A stretch of 64,000 nucleotides of DNA from Liriodendron chinense (Eukaryota; Streptophyta; Magnoliopsida; Magnoliales; Magnoliaceae): assembly GCA_003013855.2 (NCBI GenBank), contig ML058384.1, positions 15,014,176 through 15,078,175 of the forward strand, written 5' to 3'. The notes under the pieces are model-generated. The model ran no database searches and was not told where the DNA came from. It saw only the letters and a list, made by a program, of their open reading frames with translations. A program made the translations under genes and the position numbers. Of the stretch, positions 32,771 through 44,411 are shown piece by piece (the first letter of the stretch is position 1; every line of letters begins with the position of its first letter).

Positions 32771-34899
32771 TATCCTAACCTGTTCCGAACATGGTTGACA
32801 CTTGATTGTACAGGTGTCCGAAGTTCTCTATACAAGTAATGGCTGAGGCGGTCAAAACCCCGCGATCCTATTCGTGTTGAACGCACCGTGATAGACGACC
32901 TTGACTTGGAAGTCGCTGTTGAATCTGATGGATGCTCCCTGTTCCAAAAATTCATGAAGGGGATTAAGGCAGTTAGGAGGTGAAGCACACCCTCACGGAA
33001 TTATGAGCATCATAAGACCCCAAACTGGATTGATAAAGGGAAATTTGAGGATGTGGCTCATTTTGTGGCCGAAGGAGTCCGTCGGACGATACGTGGTCAA
33101 TGTGCATTGCACATGAGGAACGGGCAACTTTATGGGTGTGTTGACTAAAACCCTCAAAATCCCCTCATCCGAAGATGTAAAACTATGGCACTTAACTGTG
33201 TGAGATTCGTCTTGCTCGCTGACGTAAAATGAATCATGTGCCTTACTAGCGGTAGAAGCTGGAAGTTGATGAAAATTTCATACATTTCCCTGCAATTCAG
33301 AAAATCCAACAAAATACCAAAACATTACAAAATCAGCCTTTAAAATCACAAAATATTTTCCTTACTTTTAATAAAACCGATCTTCATCTTGACCACTCAA
33401 GCAAAGACTCGGATCAGATATTTGCAAAATCACAAAAATATTTATACCGTTTTCAATAAAACTAATCTTCATCCTGACCATTCAGGTACAGATCCGGATT
33501 AAATACTTGCAAAAATCACAAAAAAAAAATCACTATCCTCAGGAGTTTTCGAACTCCGCTCACCCACTTCACAGTTTGGGATGACGGATCCGATCGCCCA
33601 CAAATTGGAATCTTGACCAAAACTGGCGACCAAACACAATCCCAATCACACCCATTCCCCAAAAGAGTATCTTGAGATTACAACCTAGAGTACTTCCTTC
33701 ATCCATCCCCAGCAGCAAACGCAACAGCATCTTGGGACAATGGACCTGATCGACTACGGGTCGGGATCTTAACCAACCTGCTGACCAAATCTCTGAGAGA
33801 GCAAAACCCTACAAGCAATAAGCTCAAAGCTCTCTACATCCCCAACAAAAGTCAAATCATTGAACAGGAAGAGAATGAGCCAAACCATGCATCTATATGC
33901 ATACGCATCCAAACCATGCATCAACATCCATCGTATCAATCATCATGTTTACCTACTTTCAAAATAAAAGTCAGTTAGCCAAAGACCCTACAAGCATCCC
34001 TAGTGGAGGCACATGCAAGCCAGATTTTCTTTTTAAAATAAAAAAAATATACATGTCCCTATTTACAAATAAAAACCCCATGGAGTATCACTCCCCAGAA
34101 TGGGTATCTTTTAAAAATCCAAAAAAAAAAAAATTTCTTAGTAGAGAGTTTGGCCTCCAAAACACTAAGAGATCTTCCATATCTCTGGGTAGGAGCCGAC
34201 GCAAAAATCAAATAAGACCTAATGTCTCGCAGTTTCCCCAGGGACCATCGAACCCTATGCACTTAAAGTATGGTCGAACTGAACTCCAATGTCAATGCGA
34301 TCGTATTAAATGCCGAGATAGGAAAAGATGAAAGCCAAAAGGCTTGGTCAAAGAAACCGTCTGAACAGTGGAAACGATGAATTGTAACCCAAGTATCAAA
34401 ACCAGCAAATTGGGTGGAAAAAGTTCACCACACATACCTAGGCATGGATGCCTGAAATACCTTGATTGAGTCCAAGTCGGAGTAGTGGATCACCCGTAAG
34501 GCCGCACAGACGCAGGGCAGCTAACCACTTTGACAGTCAACCGAAACAAGTACTCGTGGAGTGATCCAGGAAAGCAACGAACAATCAATCACAGGGTCGG
34601 TAACCTCGTAACACTACAAGGACGTAAAGGCTCTACTGTACCTTTCCGATGTTAATATTGATTGAGAATGGAAGGGTTGCAATTGGGTACCCAAGTTGCA
34701 GCTCATGCAGGGACAACCGTAACGTTTTCTCCAAACTCCCACGGTATGTGCGAGTTATCTATTTCCAGACAATCAATTGACGCAGATGCAAAGGTAAGCA
34801 AAGATTTCAAACCACGATCTATGAATGAACGGGTCAGAAGTGGGGTGTCCACTCGCTTTGAGATTTGGTTGCACGCAACCTCTGCCAAAGAGGGGCATC
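32771..34899 (+). other. 3' non-coding region of element 2, last part, with polypurine tract
   Basis: Collinear with 7240-9781 of element 1 but with only one copy of the 453-bp repeat. It ends with the polypurine tract AAAGAGGGGCATC (34887-34899). No gene. Confidence 0.75.
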
Positions 34900-35949
34900 T
34901 GTAAACACCCCACCTTCAGCTACAAAGCTGGTTGAGATGGTTGAATGGATAGAGGTCCATACCCCCAAACCCTATATCCAAAACTAGTCAAACTCACCCT
35001 TGCAAGCCCCAATCCATAGCCCAACTCATGCCTAAACCCAGTCAATTCATCCCACAACACCCAAAGAAAAGCTCGATTTCCGAGTCCATCTCCACCCCTT
35101 TAGCCCATTCCTCTACCAAGGAGAGCCCGAGTGAGAAGAGTCTAGCCCAGCCTAACCCTAGTCTAAGTCTCCCAAGCTACCTAAGTCCCAATCTTAGCCA
35201 CTCGAAGCAAACCCTTGCGACACTTCCATCCATCCAGCTACTCTTACACTAGCATCATCTCATTTGCATCTAGCATAAGTGCAACAGTTCTTATTCTTCC
35301 AACCCCCCTGCTTATCATTCCACTCAAAACACTTGATCAGGTCTTAGTGTATACTCTGAAGTTTGCCGATTTATTCGAAATTCATTCATCAGAAACTTTG
35401 ATCGATCAAACATAGAGCATGTATCTCGCATAAAGCACCTGTCAGTTCGAGCGTATGCTATGGGCATGCCTATTAATGAAAACCTGCGCGTCAGAAACTC
35501 TTACTGTTCAGACCCACATTCATGCATCATATCATTCTTGAGATTGTACGAGAATTAAATCAGACTTTCAAGTATTAGTTCGATTATGTGAAGTAAAGAC
35601 CGTACTTCGGCATAGACAGAGTGGGTGCCTAATACCTTCCCACCCTATAACCGTGATCCCTTACCTTGAATTTCTGACAGCAGATAAAAAAGACTCATTT
35701 AGAGGAAAGAATCTTCGGATTCTCTTCTCTAACATTTCTACGGGGTCTAGCCGACTGTAGATTCGAAGTAACTGGCTAGTGGCGACTCTGGTCTTATACG
35801 AACTCATCCAAACACATCCAGTTTAACCCAACGATAACACGTCAACAAAAAAAGCCCTCAAGAAAGAGGCGAGCCAGTGGCACAACGGCTATTCGTGCAA
35901 CCCCTTTTCGAAAGGGAGGCTCGGGAGTGCGGAAAGGCGAGCATCCACA
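34900..35949 (+). repeat. 3' LTR of element 2 (family A), 1050 bp, promoter-deleted
   Basis: Starts TGTAAACACCCC and ends GCATCCACA. Compared with the 1489-bp LTR of element 1 it lacks one 147-bp unit and the segment holding the TTGAC array and TATA box: after about 35050 the sequence jumps to the part downstream of the TATA box. Without these it should not drive transcription. The sequence after it is gag of element 3. Confidence 0.85.
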
Positions 35950-36568
35950 GTTACGCATTAGATTGGTACACGTCACTTGACTACCATCAAATCAAAACTT
36001 GGAAACATCTTTCTTAAGCATTTGTCAATCGCTTCGTGTACAATATTAACTCAGCATCGAAAAGAGCAGATCTTGCTGCCCTGAGACAGAGAAATGATGA
36101 GTCATTATCAGCTTACGTTGGATGATGGCAGGCCATGGCCGCTAAAATGAAGACTCCCATCAACGAGGAGGAGCAAATTTCCATGATCGTCCACTCGGCA
36201 AATCCAAGTGTTTCTGGATACCTTGTCTCACATCCATATGCAAACCTCACCCAACTCATCCGCGTCGAGGAATAAGTCGAAGCCGGAATAAGGGCTAAGA
36301 TGATCTCCCCTTGGTGGCCTCATCAAGCCTCTCTAGTATAACCGACAATGGAAGAAGAGCCTACTAAATACGAGAATGATAATGAAAGTGTCCTCATCAC
36401 CCATTCAGTGGAAGAAGTCGATCTTGTCACCTCTATCGAAGGTGCACTATTCCTCCCTCATCATGGACAACCACAACAGCAGCCGAGATGGAACCCACAT
36501 TCTTCTAATCAAGGTTGGCAAGGGGCATCCCCAACCAATCCAGTTTTAGAACCCCTCATCCTGTAAGG
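35950..36568 (+). pseudogene. gag: Gag C-terminal part of element 3
   Basis: Matches the element 1 gag from its ALDWYTSLDYH segment onward. In-frame stops occur early (for example near 36016, 36125, 36275 and 36341), and the longest remaining frame is 36348-36566. It is older and more decayed than element 1. Confidence 0.75.
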
Positions 36569-38040
36569 GGCATTTTCAGTCGTCCAGCCTTTGCACCCCT
36601 AAGTATGAAAGGGACATATCCTGACTATATAACTTTCATCAGCCAAGAAGAGCCTCCTCTCCAGTTTATCCATGACATCAACTCTCGTCCGGTTCGAGCC
36701 TCTCATCTTGCAAGGTGCACCTCCAGATATTTTAATCCCAGGGCGCATCATTATCCAGGGGGCACCTCCAGTCGGTTCATTCCTCGCGCCATTGTTCAAC
36801 CAGGGGCACAACCTGCCCATTCCAATCAACCAAGGGGACGACTTCCCTGTCACAGCATCATCCAGCCAGGGGCACAACCTGTCCATCTCTCCAGCAAACA
36901 ACCAGGGGCACAACTTGCCCACAACACCTGCCTATATTGCTTATGCTCTAGCCATCATCCTCCAAGAAGAAAATCCTTCCTTGGACAGCATGCCACATGC
37001 CCTAGCAGAGTTAGGGCCCAGCTTCAATTGTGTGGCCACTATCGAGGGAGTAAGCTTTACTCCTCAAAAGGACTTGTCTAGTTCTATTTGGCCATCAGTC
37101 CTCCAAATGGTTCTTGCATCTGACAACTCCAAAAGACAGGTCGAAGGGGAGATTTACATCAAGGTTCAGGTCGGTCCAAAAACATCAACCATCACTCTTC
37201 AGGTCTTGGACATCTCAGCTTTAGTCCATCTCCTCCCTGATCGGACTTGGTTTCATAGAATCGTTGCCATCTCTTCAAATCTTCACTAAAGGGTCAAGCA
37301 CATCTTCAAAGATAAGGCGATCACCATCATCACCGATCCTGAACAAATCTCCATTGTAGAAGCAGTTGAACCTCAGGAGCCTAATATCCCAATTATGGAC
37401 ATACAATGCTTCAATGAGGACATCTCATGCCAAAGTCTTGTGTTTGAGACTTTGGATCACTTTCCTCGAGCATGTCCCATTGGATCAAACTATGTCTTCC
37501 TTCCTGTCAAGTACCAAATCTTCTATTATCAACTTGAATACTAAGAATCGGCCCGAATCATGGAGGTTCAAGAAGATGTGGATAGAGAAGGACTGTGATA
37601 TCAACCTACTCAGATTAGGAAACCAAAGCGCAGAGGTATCATAAGAAGACGTGGTCATCAAGAAGAAGGCAATCTTGCATCTACACACCAATTAATGCAG
37701 GAATTATCTACCTTAATGATGGGTTGGATTCCACCTTTGATGATCAAGTGAGCAGATCGAGTCTCATAGAGCTGACTGAAGAGGACCTAAGCAAGGGGAA
37801 GGAATTTCTCTCAATGGATCGAACTGCAGTCCTGGTCCCACATCAGCCAGGTGAACCCGAAGAGCTGCAATACACCGGGGATGAGCCAAGAGAAATCGCA
37901 TCCGACACAAACTCAGAGTTCAGCCCTAGATCTATCATGAAGTTTGGGCGCAACAATGAGGGTTGGCCTACTAATCCCTCTAGCCCTGCCTCCTGAGGGG
38001 AAGGAGTATAGGGCAATAGTAGGTTTGTAGCCCCATGATG
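36569..38040 (+). pseudogene. Gag-protease linker and protease remnant of element 3
   Basis: The QGAPP and QGHNLP-type repeats are followed by a 205-residue frame (36672-37289) that reaches the protease (LDISALVHLLPDRTWFHRI). The piece VATIEGVSFTPQKDLSSSIWPSVLQMVLASDNSK is kept here but missing from element 1. Later frames (37366-37644, 37724-37996) match element 1 2332-2927. The catalytic motif is not seen. Confidence 0.7.
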
Positions 38041-38521
38041 GCACAATAAAAGTCAACAGTGCTCGGCTCCCCAGGCCGAATCAAGCAACCCCTGGTTCAC
38101 ATCACCGTCTTGCTTGGGGTTCTAAAAAAAACTTCAAAAAAAATCAGAAGATTCGAAAACCCAAAACAACAAATATTTTTAAAAAAAATCTTAAAATTTC
38201 ACAAAATCTGAAAGTTCAAAAAAATCAAATATTCACAAAATTAAAAAAAAACCAAAAAATATTTCAAAACTAATAAAAAAAATGAGAAATCTTTCAATAA
38301 AATGCCAAGTCTCTTTATCAAAGCACTTGACTATGAAGTTGACTCATACGATTTCGATCTAGAGTTGGACTTCAAACTCAAAGGTTTGGACAAAGCCAAA
38401 TGATGTGAAAAATGATGAGCCGACTCTCGAGCTAAAGGGTCTCCTTAAAAAGTTCAAGCCAAAAGCCAATGTCATCTCGAAAAATTTTAAAATTATAAAC
38501 TTATGATTTCCCGAAACCCTT
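38041..38521 (+). other. Pol linker remnant of element 3
   Basis: An A-rich stretch and a following segment match 2960-3440 of element 1. It breaks off at 38521. The last five bases, CCCTT (38517-38521), are the predicted target duplication of element 5. Confidence 0.65.
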
Positions 38522-38679
38522 TGTTGGAGCTCAAATTTGCACCCATTATAAAACAATATCCTGTGGTCTATTGACAATGATTTGGATAAGTTTTGGGGAC
38601 AGAAAAGCCCTGAAAACACTAGTGCGACCCTAATCTCTTGATAGCGACCAAAATCTGTAAACAGTATTTCAGAGCGGAA

Positions 38680-39955
38680 CTGGACATGCGCTTCATCGCC
38701 AAATGATCTGGAATGTCCCAAAACCCCTAACCTGCAAGTTTTGAAGTCATCCGGTGCATATTTTTACCTGCGCACCTCGAAATGCGTTTCATCTCTGCTT
38801 GGAGCTGACAAAAAAGGGTCCACAAGCCTACATCTACCATTTTAGAGCGGAACTGGACATGTGCTTTGCCGCCAAATGATCTGGAGCACCCCAAAACCCT
38901 TAAACAACAAGTTTAAAGTCATTACGGTGCATATTTCCATGCGCGCGCTTTTCGGAACAACGTTCCTATACGACAAGCCGACCCGGAGGCTCCAAATTAG
39001 GAAGGAAGTACTAAAATTGGCAACATCTGGACTTCTACACCCCACCCTATTCATTCAGGAGGTCAATCCTAGCCTAGAAGTGGCTTGGTAACAGTGAGTG
39101 CATGTCTAGAAAAGGTAGCTGTCCTTTGGAGGTCTCCCGTCGGAGCTGAAATCCTGAAATTTTCAAAGTGCTGGAATCCTGAAAATCTGGCTAAGTAGTG
39201 GGAAAGTGCCGACAAAGGACATGCGCTTGGCCTCCCACCACATGCGCCTACACCCTATTGATGAAAGGGAGTGAATTGAATGCTTTGCTGGAAAGCACCA
39301 GGAAAAACGCCGGAAAAGGACATGCGCCCGGACCATCCACATGCGCCTGGCTTCTTTCTGCCACATGCGCTTGACCTAATTTCTACCACATGTGCCGAGA
39401 TATACCCGCTGGGCCAGACCCGAACCCGATTACCCCCTATAAATAGTGAAGTCACTTCATTCCATCAGCACGAGATCATCCCCTGTCAACCTCAGAGCGA
39501 TGTAAGCACCACATATGCCCGCTTTGTTTCCCCTCGCCAGATGCTTTGGCCGGAGTGGATTTTCTCACCGGAATCCCTCGTCGAAAAGGTATTTCCTCGC
39601 CGGAATCCCAAGTTCAGGGAGAAATCCTAAAAATTTTCTAAGTGCTAGGCACATGCGCCAGCTTTTCCCCCACATGCGCCGGCTTTCCCATCACATGAGC
39701 CGGCTTTTCCTCGTCGGAAAACCTGAAAATTCGCTAAGTCCACAAGGGACATGCACCCACTCTTTGGGTCCAAGTGCATGTGCGCCCCCACATGCGCCGG
39801 GATTGCTTCCCATCTCTCTCTTTTTCATGAAAACGAGCACCACATGCGCCCGGGAGATGGAACATGCGCCCAACTCCCCACCACATGCGCTTGTCAACAT
39901 GTACAACACCACATGCACCTGCATACCCCCCTCCATGCGCCTGGACGCTGATTGG
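38680..39955 (+). repeat. CATGCGC motif cluster around the family C TATA box
   Basis: About 14 exact CATGCGC, mostly as CACATGCGCC, plus one-base variants (CATGTGC, CATGCACC), irregularly spaced and on both sides of the TATA box. Most variants differ at the CpG, as expected from loss of methylated cytosines. Confidence 0.7.
39431..39440 (+). promoter_or_regulatory. TATA box of the family C LTR
   Basis: CTATAAATAG in the context ACCCCCTATAAATAGTG, about 910 bp into the LTR. Transcription should start near 39465, leaving an unusually long R-U5 of about 2.5 kb. Confidence 0.7.
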
Positions 39956-40261
39956 AGGGGTGGGCCTTTGATCGTGCGCCCTGCCTTCGTCCGGGATCGG
40001 ATTTTGATGAAACCACTTCTCCTAGATGCGTCTCGATGAGATCCATCCATTCACCGGATCAGATTCTACAACGGTCAATGATAAGTGGCCCAAATCAGTG
40101 TTTTGGTCCAAAATGACCAAACTTAGCCAATTTGGCAGCTCCAGAAATCCCTCCGAAAGAGCCGAAAACGACGGAAAATGAGAAGAACAGGGTGGAATTG
40201 GACCAAGCCCAAGAGGGAAACTTTTATTCTACTTGACATGTACACCATAATCATGCACCGC

Positions 40262-40740
40262 GATGAGGTTATCAGATCTCAGGACCCTCGAATACCCTAA
40301 TCAAGCGGTCGGCAGGCCCGCTACTTAGTCATTTTCAGCCTTGAGAAGTGCCCTGTTGGCCCGAAAATTGACTTCTACTAAGCGAATCGAAACGTGATCG
40401 CACTGTGATCCTCGTGGATATAATCCACCCCTATTCCAAGACGGTCATCGATGATATTCTCCGAATACCCTGATTAGATCGCAGACAGGTCCACAACTTA
40501 GTCATTTTCAGCCTTGGGAAGTGACCTGTTGGCCCGAAAATCGACTTACGCTAAGCAAATCGAAACGCGATCTCACCACGATCCTCGTGGACGTAATCTA
40601 CCCCTGTTCAAAGACGGTTATCGATAATGCTCACCGATTTCCCTAATCAGACCGCAAACAGGTCCACTACTTAGTCATTTCAGCCCTAGGAAGTGCCCTG
40701 TTGGCTTGAAAATTGACTAATGCCAAATGAAATCAACCGC
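40262..40740 (+). repeat. Three 173-bp tandem units in the family C LTR
   Basis: GTCATTTTCAGCC marks the units at 40328, 40501 and (shortened) 40674. Each also has CCCTGTTGGC(C/T)(C/T)GAAAAT and CGAAACG(C/T)GATC-like parts. Confidence 0.85.
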
Positions 40741-41253
40741 GATCTCAAAGACACCGAGGCAAAGTTGAAGTACTCAGGCTATCCAACAGCCGAGTTAAGC
40801 ATTTACAGGGCACCGATCCCCATTATTCATAAGAAATTGGCATATGTGGGTACCCATCAGACCCTATACCTAGTCGTTTGCAGGCATCGAAGACAGCCGA
40901 TCTAGCCTATTGAATATTGAAACTCTCAAAAGATCTTGGCTCGATAAAGCTTATTTGATCCCAAATAGATCATTGAAAAATATTCAGAAGAAAGAGTGTT
41001 CTCGAGGACGAGTCGCCCGACTCCAGAAGAAACGCATTTACTTTACTGTACAAAACTTTATTCATCATGGACAAAGGTCCGAGACTAAACCTAAGGGGTT
41101 ATGGTTACCACGAGAAACCACAAACAAAGAGTTCTAACTAAGCTTGAAACATCCTGTTATGGATTGCCACTATAAAAAGACGGTCAGTGCCCTACCCATC
41201 GACAACGGGTCCGTCGATTGAGCTGATGAGGCAGTTGCAGATTGCTTTCCTAA

Positions 41254-41535
41254 GGTCATTTGTTCATAGTAATAGGCGCGGGCTTTAGGTTATGCCGACC
41301 AATATTTCGATATTCATGTATTCCAGCGATCACCTGTTCATAGTAACAGGCGCGGGCCCAGAGTTGCTCCACTCGATTAAAAACCTCGTTCGGGAACGTT
41401 GCGGAGTGCTCTCCTAAGGTCACCCATCATAAAAATACGGGCGTGGGGCTTGGGTTATGCCGACCAACATTCGAGGATCGTGTATTCCAGCGGTCACCTG
41501 TTCATAGTAACAGGCGCGGGCCCAGAGATGCACTA
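41254..41535 (+). repeat. 164-bp tandem duplication in the family C LTR
   Basis: CACCTGTTCATAGTAACAGG starts at 41331 and at 41495, each preceded by TATGCCGACCAA and TGTATTCCAGCG. A third partial copy begins near 41254. Confidence 0.85.
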
Positions 41536-41943
41536 CTCGAATCCTGATAGTCTCTCAACCCGGACAATCCGAAAGAAAATGGGACATAGACATCCGGCGT
41601 GTCTAAGAAATGTGGCTCAGTCCATAACAAGAAAATAAAGGTCTACACGACCATGAACTCAAGACCATAATCCCCGGCGGATTAGTCTTTTGCCTTCCAA
41701 TCAAGGGTGATCAGCCGTTGATGTAATTAAAGGCTCGTGACCAGTATCACAGCCTGGAATGTAAAAAATCTCAAAATCTTTGGAATAAAATTCGCCTTGC
41801 GATATCTCTCTCTTGTGTACACTTTGTGATTGCTTATGATTGTTTATGAATGTCTCTATACTCAGAATTTCCCCCAGAATAAAAGAAACACAGGAAAAAT
41901 AAGGACTGTTGACGAGCAGTTTGACTTTTTCCTAGCTCTAACA

Positions 41944-41965
41944 AACTAGCGACTCTGTTGGGGGA
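41944..41965 (+). promoter_or_regulatory. Primer-binding-site-like sequence of family C
   Basis: AACTAGCGACTCTGTTGGGG directly after the LTR. Similar sites starting TGGCGACTC are common after plant Gypsy LTRs; here the match is changed in the first bases. Confidence 0.5.
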
Positions 41966-42366
41966 TATTCAATACCAGAATCTCTGGTTGTTTCTGAGTA
42001 AATAGACATTTTGCGATAAATCATTTGCAAACACTAACGTGTATATGAGAAAGGTTATTGCAAGGAGAAATGTTCGGTGCCTTCACGGTCGCCAAACTGG
42101 AGACTCTCAACGAGAACGTTCTTCCCTTCATCTTTAAGGCAAAAGAATTTTGAAACTTCACATAGCATGCCTGTAGCTCATACTTGTATGTTTCTGTCTA
42201 TCCATTGTCGAGCCGTATAACGATTGGTAAGGTCGCGTCCCCTCTCTTTTCCAAGTGCGCAGAATATTCTAATGCGTGTATGACTGTGCAGAGAGATAGA
42301 GAGAGAGAGAAAGAGAGAGAGAGAAAGATAGAGAAAGAAACAGAAAGACAGAAAAGAACCAACCAA

Positions 42367-43344
42367 ATGGCGTTTATAATGATCTTCTTAGCATCCGGAG
42401 GATTCTACTTCCCCCATCTGGCAGCAACCTCTGAAGTCGGATGGCAGGTAGTACAGAAGCGTAAGACCGTCAAGAAGACAGAGAACAAGAATGTTATTCC
42501 AGCTGAGACAGGGATGACAGCAAGGGTACAGGGCAGAACAGAGAGATGGTGGAAGCCAGTCTACAGGGGCGACGCCCACAACTCTAGCAGAACCACCGTG
42601 TCAGCCAGGCCAGAGTTCTCCTTCGCTGATATCGACTTCCCAGCGATACCGAAGATAGCACTGTCAACCAAGATGTCGAACCGATCCACTGTCGAACAAT
42701 CGACTGAGACGACGATGAAGACAACCCCTACTGAAGCTGCTGTGATCAAGACGAGGCCGCAACGAGCACAAGTAATGGTGCATGTCACCGAAGGAGAGGC
42801 GAGTGAGTGATACCCAGAGCTGCCTCCAATCTAAGAACAGATAGATGAGATTATCTAGGTCCAAGAGGACACAACCAGAGAGATGAGCGAGATGAAAGAA
42901 TCACTATTGGCTCTAGTTGCCCAGTGGGCAAACAGAAGCCCAACTGTACTGAAGCAGATGACAAGCCAATAGATGAGCGTGTTACAGTCTAACTTCAATA
43001 TGCCGGTGCCAAAGGTTGAGAGGATTCGTCCCTTCCCTAAAGCTCCGAGCCAGTTCTGCGTGCCGCCGACAATGGGAGCCAGGCATGAGATAAGGTTTCA
43101 GGCTAGACTCCGTAACCCATTGCAGATCGAAGAGAACGCGAAGAGAACGCTGGTAGAGACACCGCCCATTGAAGAAGAAAGATATAGCAAGGCCAGTAGA
43201 AACATCATAAGAAATATGGGGTTCATTTGTTCAGAACCGCCAGCTCGAAAAGGCATGCTAGCACCCTTCGAAGTAAAGACGAAGGTATACAGAGGAAAAG
43301 AAGCCCTGGGGCAGGATGTGAGATCAGGCATATTAACATGGTGA
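42367..43344 (+). pseudogene. Gag-region remnant of element 5, not clearly recognised
   Basis: The first frame (ATG at 42367 to 42810) starts with a hydrophobic stretch and becomes Thr/Lys/Arg-rich. A second frame at 42973-43344 holds NIIRNMGFICSEPPARK. Stops separate them (near 42811, 42832, 42856 and 42970). I see neither a capsid domain, a zinc knuckle nor a protease DTG. The internal region is only 1.3 kb here against 2.5 kb in family B, so most of gag and protease is probably deleted. An AG-rich low-complexity tract (42291-42350) lies upstream. Confidence 0.5.
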
Positions 43345-44411
43345 CGATTAGTCCCGTGGAAGAGGTGAGGCCCGCTGGACCAAATGAACTCATACAGCCG
43401 AGTGCTGCGTCAGAGCAGATCGAAGATGGGGGTCAGCCAACGATAGATGAGCTACAAGAAGTCAATCTGAGGACCACTGAAGAGCCAAGGAATACTTATA
43501 TCAGTAAGAACATTCCAGAAGAAGAGAGGGAGAGCTACATTCAACTCTTGAAAGAGAACAGAGACGTGTTCGCATGGACCTATTCTGAAATACCAGGACT
43601 GAACCCGGCAATCGCGATGCACAGGTTGAATATCGCGAAGGAGAAGAGGTCAGTTAAGAAGCCACAGAGGCGCTTCCATCCTGACATCGTCCCGAAAATA
43701 GAAGAAGAGTTGAAGAAGCTGCTTCAGGTCGGGTTCATCAGGGAAGTTCAGTATCCCAAATGGATCTCGAGCATAGTACCTATAAAGAAGAAGAGCGGCC
43801 AGATCCGGGTGTGTGTTGATTTTCGTAACCTGAACGAAGCTTGTCCCAAAGATGACTTTCCTCTACCCATCCCGGAGCTCCTGATCGATAGCACATCAGC
43901 ATATACAACGATGTCCTTTATGGACGGCTACTCAGGGTATAATCAGATCTGAATGGCTCTAGAAGACGAAGAGTCCACTGCCTTCCACACGTCTCTCGGG
44001 ATATTCTGTTATCAGGTGATGCTGTTTGGGCTGAAGAATGCGGGCGCTACGTATCAGAGAGCGATGCTAGTAATCTTCCAAGACATGATACACAAGCATG
44101 TGGAATGCTATGTCGATGACCTGGTAGTGAGGTCCGATGGACTTCAGCAGCATCGCGAACATTTGAAGCTAGTATTTCAGAGGTTGAGGAAGAAGAATCT
44201 CCGCATGAACCTGTTGAAGTGCGCCTTTGGGGTGTCCTCCGAAAAATTCCTTGGCTTTGTGATCAGGCATCGGCAAATTGAAATTGACCCCGTGAAGATC
44301 AAGGTGATCCGAGAAATGCCTCCTCCGAAGAACTTGAAAGAGCTGAAGAGCTTCCAAGGGAGAGTTGCTTACTTGCGGCGGTTCATCTCGAACGTGTCGG
44401 GTCGCTGCTAG
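43325..44411 (+). pseudogene. pol: Reverse transcriptase of element 5
   Basis: The N-terminal linker (ENRDVFAWTYSEIPGLNPAI) leads into RT with IRVCVDFRNLNEACPKDDFP, MDGYSGYNQI, FGLKNAGATYQRA, catalytic YVDD at 44109-44120 and FLGFVIRHRQIEIDP. An in-frame TGA stands at 43950-43952 in the conserved YNQI block, and a TAG at 44409-44411 ends the frame. The frame open from 43325 contains the shadow ATG 43227. Catalytic residues are kept, but the enzyme is truncated. Confidence 0.85.

Larger units (their letters stand above)
11271..35949 (+). mobile_element. Element 2: family A element, 3' part, carrying several later insertions
   Basis: The visible parts are the antisense ORF (11271-13644 and 24021-24345), the 3' non-coding region (25634-26160 and 30340-34899) and the 3' LTR (34900-35949). 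It is interrupted by family B (13650-24020), solo LTR D1 (24346-25633) and the PMD-bearing segment (26160-30340). Its gag-pol half must lie left of the window, beyond element 1. The right end abuts the middle of the element 3 gag at 35950, so GTTAC (35950-35954) is the predicted target duplication. Confidence 0.8.
35950..38521 (+). mobile_element. Element 3: family A element, outermost visible member of the nest
   Basis: It holds gag (from the middle of the capsid region), the gag-protease linker, protease remnant and pol linker, collinear with 845-3440 of element 1. Element 2 is inserted at its left edge and element 5 (family C) at its right edge. Its 5' LTR should lie left of the window and the rest of pol right of it. 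Confidence 0.8.
38522..41943 (+). repeat. 5' LTR of element 5 (family C), 3422 bp
   Basis: Starts TGTTGGAGCTC at the break in element 3 and ends CTCTAACA before the primer-site-like sequence. It contains a TATA box (39431-39440), a CATGCGC motif cluster and two tandem repeat blocks. The start is inferred from the break in element 3 similarity plus the TG, because no second LTR is in the window. Confidence 0.65.

Noticed and set aside
9782..35949. Tandem array of family A elements sharing LTRs
   Set aside because: The sequence after each LTR is not a primer site and gag start but the interior of another copy (antisense ORF C-terminus, mid-gag). Nested insertion explains both junctions; a shared-LTR array does not.
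39515..40039. 174-residue plus-strand frame and its 119-residue reverse counterpart
   Set aside because: They arise from the CATGCGC repeats in the family C LTR downstream of the TATA box. No domain and no second copy supports coding.
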